The notes under the pieces are model-generated. The model saw nothing but the letters and a program-made list of their open reading frames with translations. It was not told the origin of the DNA and ran no database searches. Of a stretch of DNA of 64,000 bases, positions 58,533 to 64,000 are shown in pieces. Position 1 is the stretch's first letter; the number at the start of each line of letters is the position of its first letter. A program made the position numbers and the translations under genes. The stretch covers positions 2,232,001-2,296,000 of the forward strand of contig NZ_JACHVQ010000001.1 in assembly GCF_014190805.1 (NCBI RefSeq). Direction: 5' to 3'. Origin of the DNA: Flexivirga oryzae (lineage in GTDB: Bacteria > Actinomycetota > Actinomycetes > Actinomycetales > Dermatophilaceae).

Positions 58533-59687
58533 ATGCTTACGAAGGAACAGCGCGAGCGGCGCGCCCGACTTCTGAAGGAGGGAATGGAGCTCTGCGATCG
58601 GGCAAGAGCCGAGAATCGCGACTTCACGCAGGCTGAGCAGGAGAAGTGCACAGCGAATCTCGACGCTGTGCGGCAGATCGACGCGGCCGCGGAGGCCGCT
58701 TCGAAGTCTGACGACATCATGGAGAAGATCACCGGTCTATTCACCAAGGCCAGCGATAACGGTGCGGGCAAGGTGTTGTCGTTCGCCGGGATGGGCGCGA
58801 AGGCGCTGCGGACCGCGGCCGAGCGAGATATGCCGGGCGTGGGGGTGAAGGCGCTCGCAGCGACAGGTGTCTCTCTCCTGACCGAGGAGTCCCTGATCGA
58901 TTCGCCGGTGGCGCTCGGTCAACCGGCCTCGAGCCTGCTCGATCTCATCCCCGTCAAGACCGTTGACACCGGGCGCTATTCATACCTGCGCCAGGTGACG
59001 CGCACGAACTTAGCTGCACCGGTCGCGGCGGGTGACCTCAAGCCCACATCGACGTACACACTCACGCGCATCGAGGGCGAGCTGAACGTCATCGCGCACC
59101 TGAGCGAGGCGATCCCGGAGTCGTGGCTGGTGGACAACACCGAGCTTGGCACGTTCATCGATTCCGAGATGAATTACGGGCTCCAGGTCGAGATCGAGAA
59201 CCAGGTGATCAACGGCAACGGCACGGCGCCGCAGCTGGCCGGGTTCGCGAACGTCTCAGGTATCCAGACTGTCCCGTTCGCAACGGACCCCGTCACAACC
59301 TGCAGGACAGCGATCACGGCTGTGGAGACAATCGGGCTGCAGGCCGGCTCGTTCGTGCTCAACCCGAGCGACTGGGCCGCGATCGAGACCCTGAAGGAGA
59401 CCGGCGTCGGATATCTGCTCGAGGGGGCCGGTGCACCCATCGACCGCATCGCGCGCCGACTGTGGGGTGTGCCCGTGGCGGTTTCCAACGCGGTCCCTGC
59501 GGGGACGGGGTGGCTCCTGGCCAAGGAGGCGCTGATGCTGGTCTCTTCGCAGGTCGTTTCGCTGAAGTGGGCGCAGCCGCGAGACCTGTTCGAGCGCAAC
59601 CAGATCCTCGCGCGGTGTGAGGGTCGGTTCGAGCTGGCGATCCCACGGCCGGCCGGTGTCGTGAAGATGACCCTGACCGACGCCTGA
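58533..59687 (+). CDS. HK97-family phage major capsid protein
   Basis: A 384-residue protein from ATG 58533 with a GGAG site. A helical scaffold-like N-terminus (residues 1-60, with E/K/R-rich coil QRERRARLLKEGMELCDR) is followed by the HK97 fold: SSLLDLIPVKTVDTGRYSYL, LTRIEGELNVIAHLSEAIPE, SEMNYGLQVEIENQVINGNG (E-loop/spine region), SFVLNPSDWAAIETLKETG, RRLWGVPVAVSNAVPAGTGW and a C-terminal FELAIPRPAGVVKM. No portal, protease or terminase gene accompanies it. The N-terminal coil may act as a built-in scaffold. Confidence 0.9.
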   Translation: MLTKEQRERRARLLKEGMELCDRARAENRDFTQAEQEKCTANLDAVRQIDAAAEAASKSDDIMEKITGLFTKASDNGAGKVLSFAGMGAKALRTAAERDMPGVGVKALAATGVSLLTEESLIDSPVALGQPASSLLDLIPVKTVDTGRYSYLRQVTRTNLAAPVAAGDLKPTSTYTLTRIEGELNVIAHLSEAIPESWLVDNTELGTFIDSEMNYGLQVEIENQVINGNGTAPQLAGFANVSGIQTVPFATDPVTTCRTAITAVETIGLQAGSFVLNPSDWAAIETLKETGVGYLLEGAGAPIDRIARRLWGVPVAVSNAVPAGTGWLLAKEALMLVSSQVVSLKWAQPRDLFERNQILARCEGRFELAIPRPAGVVKMTLTDA

Positions 59688-59825
59688 TCGGCTCGTCCTG
59701 GTCCAGGGCGTCAACGTCACCCGCGCCGGTCCTTGTCTTGAGATTCAGCCGGTGCGGGATCGATGGTCGGCGAGACCGCGGTACGCCTTTCTAGCTGTGG
59801 TCTGAGACCCGGCCAGCGCCCTGCA

Positions 59826-59867
59826 AGCGGCATCCCCGGAGTTATCAGGCCCTCCGGGGATGCCGCT
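59826..59867 (+). terminator. Strong hairpin after the capsid gene
   Basis: A perfect 16-bp inverted repeat (arms 59826-59841 and 59852-59867) around a 10-nt loop, 139 bp after the capsid stop. No T-run follows, so it may act with Rho, as a bidirectional barrier to the convergent recombinase gene, or as an RNA-processing site. Confidence 0.7.
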
Positions 59868-60226
59868 TCACGCTGCCGCAGAGGGAGGGAAGCGAGCCGA
59901 AGTGGGCAGGGGAGCCCCAGCCCGCGCGGAGCTGGACTCCACCATTTGCCGCGTCGGTCGGTTGCTTCGCGTCGGCGGTATAGGTGCAGCAGCCTCGCGG
60001 GGATTACTCGGAGGCTCAGGGCCGGGATGTGAACGCCTCGGCTACGGCTGCCACGCCGTCCGCGCCCGGGCCTGCCTTGGACCGCGTGCGAGTGTCGTTC
60101 TCGGGGTCGGTGCAGTAGCCCCTCTGACGGGCGACGTCACGGCTGGCAAGGCCGCAACCACGTTGCCGCAGCTCCCACGTGGTCAGGGGATCGAGTAGGG
60201 ACAGACAGACCGGGGAATCCCGGCCG
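59868..60226. other. Gene-free interval between convergent capsid and recombinase genes
   Basis: A 91-codon minus frame (60291-60016) overlaps the recombinase end and is not convincing. Nothing else is seen apart from the hairpin just before it. Confidence 0.4.
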
Positions 60227-61144
60227 TCAGGGGTGTTCGGCCGCGTCGGGCTCGGCTGGTATGCCGCCGATCGCGTGTGTGAGCGCGGCATCGTCCACGA
60301 GCGTGTAGATCGCGGTGGACTGGATCGACACGTGCCGCATCGCCTGCTGAGTGGTCCGCAGGTTGCCGCCCGAGCTCTTCAGCACCTGCGTGCCGTAGAA
60401 GTGCCGCAACGCATGCGGTGTACCCGGCACGCCGGCCCGGTCCATCGCCCGCTTGATCGCCGTCGACACCGAGCACCGGTGCACGTGCCCGAGCTGCGAT
60501 GAGGTCGGGAACCACCAGCCGGTGTCCGGCATACGCTCGGCCAGCTCGACGAGCAGCGGGTGCATGGGCAGGAGCGCTTCGTGTCCACCCTTGCCGCGCA
60601 CGAACAACCGCCCACCGCGCACGTCCTGGCCGCGGATCTTCGCAATCTCGTGCACCCGCAACCCCGCGAACGCAGCCAACGACACATATGCCCTGGTCCA
60701 CGCTGCGCGCGGGTCGTCGCACGCCTTGAGCAACTGCTCGACCTGGGCGACGCTCAACGGCCGCGGCACTCCCCGTTGCGCTCGCGGGCGAGGCAGCCGG
60801 CTGGTCGGGTCGTCGTCGCGCCGGCCCGTCTCGTGCAGCCAGCGGAAGAATGCCCGCACCTGCGCGCGATAGGTCGCCTTCGAGGACCGCGTGACAAGCT
60901 CACCGGTGCGCGAATCACGCAGCGTCGACAGCCATTCGGTCAGGTCGTCGGCGCTCGAGGTCAGCGGGTCGAGGTCTGCGGCCAGTAGTCGCCGGATGGT
61001 GTACTCGCGGGCGCTGATCGTGCGGTCGGAGTGGCCGGAAGCCAGCCCGTGCCGGCGGAACGCTCGCAACAGTTCTCCGGTCTGCTCTGGCAGGGGTAGC
61101 GCCGGCTCTTGCCAGGCAGGATCGAAGGTCAGGAAATCACTCAT
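60227..61144 (-). CDS. Second tyrosine recombinase of the element
   Basis: A 305-residue XerC-like recombinase. Core-binding domain in residues 15-110 (ELLRAFRRHGLASGHSDRTI; SKATYRAQVRAFFRWLHETG), catalytic domain with Arg in LAAFAGLRVHEIAKI, a Lys-bearing strand (GKGGHEALLPMHP), HALRHFYGTQVL, and MRHVSIQSTAIYTLV with the nucleophilic Tyr. It lacks the arm-binding domain of the first integrase and is encoded inward from the tRNA side. It could resolve dimers, assist excision, or belong to another, older insertion. Confidence 0.9.
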   Translation of the reverse strand: MSDFLTFDPAWQEPALPLPEQTGELLRAFRRHGLASGHSDRTISAREYTIRRLLAADLDPLTSSADDLTEWLSTLRDSRTGELVTRSSKATYRAQVRAFFRWLHETGRRDDDPTSRLPRPRAQRGVPRPLSVAQVEQLLKACDDPRAAWTRAYVSLAAFAGLRVHEIAKIRGQDVRGGRLFVRGKGGHEALLPMHPLLVELAERMPDTGWWFPTSSQLGHVHRCSVSTAIKRAMDRAGVPGTPHALRHFYGTQVLKSSGGNLRTTQQAMRHVSIQSTAIYTLVDDAALTHAIGGIPAEPDAAEHP

Positions 61145-61430
61145 TCTCGGTCAACGACCCTTGCCGCTCACACTGCGCCAGGCGCTCGCGGGCGGCCGTC
61201 AGCTCGCGGACGATCAGGTCGAGCAACCTCACGTCACCGGGGATCGTGAACCACGACCCGATGATGTCCAGGCCGAAGCGGGTGCCGGGGTCGCGGTCGT
61301 CGTCCGGGTCGGCGTATATCCATGCGTCGACGAGCACGCCGTGTTGCACGTCGCCCTCGTGCGCGTGCGGGTCGAGCAGCGGGTTTCGGTGGTCCAGGGT
61401 GCACCAGCACGGGCACTGAGCCTCACTCAT
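61137..61430 (-). CDS. Small hypothetical protein (DUF6907-like)
   Basis: A 97-residue protein. An N-terminal CPCWCTLDH motif, followed by VQHGVLVDAWIYADPDDD and a C-terminal helix (LLDLIVRELTAARERLAQCE), resembles the DUF6907 proteins that are common in actinobacterial mobile elements (from memory). It overlaps the recombinase start and the next small gene by 8 bp each. Function unknown. Confidence 0.75.
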   Translation of the reverse strand: MSEAQCPCWCTLDHRNPLLDPHAHEGDVQHGVLVDAWIYADPDDDRDPGTRFGLDIIGSWFTIPGDVRLLDLIVRELTAARERLAQCERQGSLTENE

Positions 61431-61626
61431 GGCGCACGATCCGATCGGTGACCACGAGCAGCCGGTCTACGTCCTTCTCCAGGTCGGCCCGCACTCGCGA
61501 GAGGGATTCGATCGCTGGCACGTCGTGTCGCTCGATCGCGGCAAGGATCGCCTTGGACAGCAGGCGGACTCCGCGCATCGTGTGGTCGAGTTCGTCGAAC
61601 GGGTCGGTCTCAGCCACGGCGACCAC
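61423..61626 (-). CDS. Small helical protein
   Basis: A 67-residue all-helical, charged protein (MRGVRLLSKAILAAIERHDV; LSRVRADLEKDVDRLLVVTD). No recognised family. It overlaps the genes on both sides, so it belongs to the four-gene unit reading inward from the tRNA end. Confidence 0.65.
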   Translation of the reverse strand: MVAVAETDPFDELDHTMRGVRLLSKAILAAIERHDVPAIESLSRVRADLEKDVDRLLVVTDRIVRHE

Positions 61627-61738
61627 CCAGCCAGTGCAGGCGCAGCGCGCCGGCGACGATGCCGCCGAGCAGCAGCGGCACGGTGACGGATTGAAGACTT
61701 GCGCAGATGTCCACTGCAGCGGATACGATCGTGCCCAC
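61610..61738 (-). CDS. 42-residue membrane peptide
   Basis: The GTG at 61738 is preceded by a perfect AGGAGGT site, which decides the start; the longer frame to 61834 has none. The peptide has one hydrophobic segment (SVTVPLLLGGIVAGALRLHW) and a basic end (LGGRRG). First gene of the inward-facing unit. Its overlap with the next gene supports translation. Could be a holin-like or toxin-like membrane peptide; this is only a suggestion. Confidence 0.6.
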   Translation of the reverse strand: MGTIVSAAVDICASLQSVTVPLLLGGIVAGALRLHWLGGRRG

Positions 61739-61766
61739 GATCAGACCTCCTGTGAGTCTGTCGTCA

Positions 61767-61798
61767 CGACCCCCGAGCGTTACCGCGCTGCGGGGGTC
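61767..61798. terminator. Hairpin upstream of the inward-facing small genes
   Basis: GACCCCCG and CGGGGGTC form an 8-bp perfect stem around a loop of about 15 nt, with ATTCTTT following on the plus strand. It may be a terminator or an attenuator of the unit that starts at 61738. Confidence 0.4.
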
Positions 61799-61815
61799 AT
61801 TCTTTGGGCCTGTCG

Positions 61816-61835
61816 TTGTCCACGTGTGGTCCACG
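61816..61835. repeat. Putative integrase arm-type site, right
   Basis: TTGTCCACGTGTGGTCCACG, a one-mismatch same-orientation copy of 53768-53787, 57 bp inside the right att core. Confidence 0.6.
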
Positions 61836-61847
61836 CTGAAACGACAA

Positions 61848-61884
61848 AGGCCCCTGACCTTGCGTTTCCGCAGGTCAGGGGCCT
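61848..61884 (-). terminator. tRNA-Val terminator, element-borne copy
   Basis: A perfect 13-bp stem with an 11-nt loop, 7 bp after the CCA end of tRNA-Val on the minus strand. It is nearly identical to 53570-53602, although the 8-10 bp between hairpin and tRNA end differ between the two copies. Confidence 0.7.
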
Positions 61885-61891
61885 GATGTGA

Positions 61892-61919
61892 TGGTGGACG
61901 ATACTGGGATCGAACCAGT
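61892..61919. repeat. Right attachment-site copy within tRNA-Val
   Basis: 28 bp identical to 53613-53640. It is the 3' part of the intact tRNA-Val gene, so the element carried a copy that restores the tRNA on integration. Confidence 0.9.
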
Positions 61920-61966
61920 GACCTCTTCCGTGTCAGGGAAGCGCGCTACCGCTGCGCCAATCGTCC
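61892..61966 (-). tRNA. tRNA-Val(GAC), CCA encoded
   Basis: The acceptor stem GGACGAT/ATCGTCC pairs fully; the D-arm has GCAGCGGTAGCGC; the anticodon arm CTTCC-CTGACAC-GGAAG gives anticodon GAC; the T-arm is CTGGTTCGATCCCAG. Discriminator A73 and an encoded CCA follow. It is the integration target of the 8.3-kb element. Confidence 0.95.
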
Positions 61967-61989
61967 TTATGGCGATATGTCTACCGCAG

Positions 61990-62062
61990 AGCGGACAACC
62001 GGGCTCGAACCGGCGACCTCAACCTTGGCAAGGTTGCGCTCTACCAACTGAGCTATGTCCGC
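61990..62062 (-). tRNA. tRNA-Gly(GCC), first copy
   Basis: Acceptor stem GCGGACA/TGTCCGC; anticodon arm CAACC-TTGCCAA-GGTTG gives GCC; T-arm CCGGTTCGAGCCCGG. No CCA encoded. Identical in sequence to the copy at 62292-62364. Confidence 0.95.
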
Positions 62063-62171
62063 CTGTAAACCCTGACCGCGTTGGCCGGGGCAACGGATCA
62101 AAACTCTATCCGACACCCTGCCCAACAACCAAAACGACCCTGTCGGGACGCTTCGGCAGCCATGGTTTGCG

Positions 62172-62242
62172 AGGTGGAGACGGGATTTGAACCCGTGTAG
62201 ACGGCTTTGCAGGCCGTTGCCTCGCCTCTCGGCCACTCCACC
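62172..62242 (-). tRNA. tRNA-Cys(GCA)
   Basis: Acceptor stem GGTGGAG/CTCCACC; anticodon arm ACGGC-CTGCAAA-GCCGT gives GCA; discriminator U, as expected for Cys. Located between the two tRNA-Gly copies. Confidence 0.95.
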
Positions 62243-62291
62243 GTGCGGTCTGGGTCCGCAACCCCGGCAGGGGTTCCGGACCTTCGACCAG

Positions 62292-62364
62292 AGCGGACAA
62301 CCGGGCTCGAACCGGCGACCTCAACCTTGGCAAGGTTGCGCTCTACCAACTGAGCTATGTCCGC
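62292..62364 (-). tRNA. tRNA-Gly(GCC), second copy
   Basis: Same sequence as the gene at 61990-62062, including a few flanking bases on both sides. First gene in the tRNA cluster if it is read from the YihY side. Confidence 0.95.
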
Positions 62365-62405
62365 CTGCAGACGACGTGGAAACCACATCGGCACGCGCCG
62401 AAACA

Positions 62406-63509
62406 TTAGCCGATCGCGCGCCGGGAATCCAAACGGGGTTCGTCCTGCGTGGCGTTCTCCCCCGCGACCGAGGGTATGGCGCGCACCGGCGCCTTCCGGG
62501 GCGCGTCCTTGCGCGGCACCGCGACCTTGACGCGCACGATCTCCGCCTCCGCGGCCTGTTCCCGCAGCCTGATCACCCCGTCGCCGATCCACTCGATGGC
62601 ACGCTCACGGACCGGGGTGCGTTCCGGGGCGCTCCACAGCCGCACCGAGGCGGCATTCATCGCCGCTCCGATCAGCACCGCGATGCCGAGGAAGTACAGC
62701 CACGTCATCACCACGATCGTGGCCGCGAGCGGGCCGTAGATGCTGGCGCTGTGGTCCCCGATCGACCGCCCGAGGAACCACCGCAGCACCATCGACGCGC
62801 CCACCCAGATCACCAGGGTCAACACCGCACCGGGCAGGTGGCGCAGCCACGGCAGCCGGCCGGGCGTCGCGATGTGGAAGAACGTCGCCAGCGTCAGGAT
62901 CGTGAGTCCGCCGACCAACGGCCAGTAGATGACCATCAGGAAGCGCAGGCCCGGCGGCAGCCAGCTGCTCAGCAGGTCCGGGCCGATGACGATCAGCGGC
63001 ACCACCGCGGCACCGAAGATCAGCCCCCCGAAGTACAGCGACAGGCTGAGCAGCCGCGCCTTCACGACGCCCCGGTGCCCGCCGTGCCCGTAGATGATCG
63101 ATGCGGTGTCGAGCATCACGTTCAACGCCCGTGACCCGGACCACAGCGACAGCAGGAAGCCGATGGAGATCACGTCGGGCCGTCCCGCGCTGAGGGCCGA
63201 CTTGATCGTCGGCATGATGACCTCGCGCAGACTCTGCTCGCTGAGGAAACCGGCGGCGTAGTGCTCGATGTTCGCGGTCACCTGGCCGACGATGTCCGGG
63301 CCGAGCCAGTGCCCCAGGTACCCGACGGCACCGAGCAGCCCGAAGATCAGCGGCGGCAGCGACAACAGCGCGAAGAAGCCGGCTTCCGCAGCGAGGCCGG
63401 TCACGCGGTACTTCATGCACACCCGGAAGGTGCCGATGGCCAATCGCGCCAGTGCCAACAAACCTGGCACCCGGGACAATTCGCGCCGCAGCGTGGCTTT
63501 CACGCCCAT
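62406..63509 (-). CDS. YihY/BrkB-family membrane protein
   Basis: A 367-residue polytopic protein (ATG 63509; the frame is open 36 codons more with weak coding character). Six membrane helices and the family features: YRVTGLAAEAGFFALLSLPP at the N-terminus, VISIGFLLSLWSGSRALNVM, IYWPLVGGLTILTLATFFHI, and GASMVLRWFLGRSIGDHSAS. A basic cytosolic tail follows. These were once called ribonuclease BN; the present view is an integral membrane protein of unsettled function. It is divergent from glgX with 88 bp between, and belongs to the host chromosome. Confidence 0.88.
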   Translation of the reverse strand: MGVKATLRRELSRVPGLLALARLAIGTFRVCMKYRVTGLAAEAGFFALLSLPPLIFGLLGAVGYLGHWLGPDIVGQVTANIEHYAAGFLSEQSLREVIMPTIKSALSAGRPDVISIGFLLSLWSGSRALNVMLDTASIIYGHGGHRGVVKARLLSLSLYFGGLIFGAAVVPLIVIGPDLLSSWLPPGLRFLMVIYWPLVGGLTILTLATFFHIATPGRLPWLRHLPGAVLTLVIWVGASMVLRWFLGRSIGDHSASIYGPLAATIVVMTWLYFLGIAVLIGAAMNAASVRLWSAPERTPVRERAIEWIGDGVIRLREQAAEAEIVRVKVAVPRKDAPRKAPVRAIPSVAGENATQDEPRLDSRRAIG

Positions 63510-63597
63510 CAGCACGCCCGGGGTCGCGCGGTCTCTCCCATCACTTGACCCAAGGTAGCTGGATCGGACCCGAATCCCGTGGACCACAATGCCCTTT

Positions 63598-64000
63598 ATG
63601 GAAATTTGGCCGGGCAAGCCCTACCCCCTCGGATCGACGTATGACGGTTCCGGGGTCAACTTCGCACTGTTCTCCGAGATAGCCGACGGCGTCGAGCTCT
63701 GCCTGGTCAGCGAGAACCTCGAGGAGACCCGCATCGCGTTGACCGAGGTCGACGGTCACGTCTGGCACGGCTACGTGCCCGGCATACAGCCAGGTCAGCG
63801 GTACGGCTACCGCGTCCACGGGCCGCACAATCCCCCCGACGGCGACCGCTGCAACCCCGCCAAACTGCTGCTCGACCCCTATGCCAAGGCGTTCGACGGG
63901 CAGGTCGACGGCGACGAGTCGCTGTTCAGCTACCGCTTCGACGACCCCGACGCGTTCAACGACGACGACTCGCTCGGCCACACCATGCTGTCGGTGGTCG
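63598..64000 (+). CDS. glgX: Glycogen debranching enzyme GlgX, N-terminal part (truncated by window)
   Basis: From ATG 63598 to the window end, 134 codons. Residues 1-110 are the carbohydrate-binding CBM48 module of isoamylase-type enzymes (WPGKPYPLGSTYDGSGVNFA, FSEIADGVELCLV, VWHGYVPGIQPGQRYGYRVH, CNPAKLLLDPYAKAF). The start of the barrel domain (DSLGHTMLSVV) is just reached. It hydrolyses alpha-1,6 branches of limit dextrins during glycogen breakdown. Host gene, outside the mobile elements. Confidence 0.92.
   Translation, partial: MEIWPGKPYPLGSTYDGSGVNFALFSEIADGVELCLVSENLEETRIALTEVDGHVWHGYVPGIQPGQRYGYRVHGPHNPPDGDRCNPAKLLLDPYAKAFDGQVDGDESLFSYRFDDPDAFNDDDSLGHTMLSVV

Larger units (their letters stand above)
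53613..61919. mobile_element. 8.3-kb integrative element at tRNA-Val, candidate phage satellite with a lone capsid gene
   Basis: Bounded by a 28-bp direct repeat equal to the 3' end of tRNA-Val(GAC). Contains, in order: integrase, two small proteins including an excisionase-like HTH, two further small proteins, an HNH protein with internal tandem repeats, a small protein, an HK97-type major capsid protein, a strong terminator, then inward-facing on the other strand a second tyrosine recombinase and three small proteins. No portal, terminase, prohead protease, tail or lysis gene is seen. Size and content fit a satellite that remodels or supplies a helper's capsid, or a decayed prophage. Confidence 0.8.

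Noticed and set aside
60016..60291. 91-codon minus-strand ORF after the second recombinase
   Set aside because: Overlaps the recombinase 3' end, no ribosome-binding site, no recognised motif.
63541..63981. 146-codon minus-strand ORF opposite glgX
   Set aside because: Val/Glu-rich mirror of the glgX coding frame, whose CBM48 motifs are clear.
1..64000. CRISPR arrays, rRNA genes, riboswitches
   Set aside because: No regularly spaced repeat-spacer pattern, no rRNA signature and no recognisable riboswitch core were seen in the window.

Overview
The window is high-GC DNA from an actinomycete. The evidence is the strong GC bias at third codon positions, SCO6880-type conjugation genes, a PucR regulator, a BTAD/LysM membrane protein, a Tad locus with TadE-like minor pilins, and a glgX/YihY chromosomal block. 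The family or genus cannot be fixed from this sequence.

Layout. (1) 1-16.1 kb: the transfer region of an integrative conjugative element or conjugative plasmid. It holds the 3' part of a relaxase/primase gene, a GNAT-like protein, a prepilin peptidase and a tightly overlapping minus-strand operon (16077 to 3380). The operon runs regulator, small protein, MinD-like ATPase, VirB2-like pilin, VirB8-like protein, VirB6/TrbL-like channel, SCO6880 protein, VirB4-like ATPase, three-domain cell-wall hydrolase, membrane protein, coupling ATPase. (2) 16.1-31.1 kb: cargo. It includes gene relics (kinase tail, MFS tail, thermonuclease-like lipoprotein), a formaldehyde-linked redox cassette (fdhA, DJ-1/PfpI, ABM monooxygenase, sarcosine-oxidase-like enzyme, divergent PucR regulator), LtrA, a short UvrA paralogue, a serine recombinase and an AbiJ-like protein with a nuclease-like C-terminus. 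(3) 31.1-42.5 kb: a complete-looking Tad/Flp pilus operon whose only visible prepilin peptidase is beside the transfer genes. (4) 43-52.3 kb: SDR, PAS and XRE genes, then a defence-like island. The island has an XRE/ImmA pair divergent from a three-gene ubiquitin-like cassette (beta-grasp protein, ThiF-type E1, Cys-rich DUF6527-like protein), followed by a type II restriction-modification pair. (5) 52.3-53.6 kb: decayed DNA. (6) 53,613-61,919: an 8.3-kb element in the 3' end of tRNA-Val, bounded by a 28-bp direct repeat. It has an integrase at each end, an excisionase-like protein, an HNH protein with 11-bp tandem repeats inside its gene, and a lone HK97-fold major capsid gene without portal, terminase, protease or tail genes. 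This fits a phage satellite. (7) 61.9-64 kb: host chromosome with tRNA-Val(GAC), tRNA-Gly(GCC), tRNA-Cys(GCA), a second tRNA-Gly(GCC), a YihY/BrkB membrane protein and the start of glgX.

The strongest candidates for under-described biology are the ubiquitin-like cassette with its peptidase-linked repressor and shared operator repeats, and the capsid-carrying tRNA-Val satellite, which appears to bring its own copy of the tRNA terminator.
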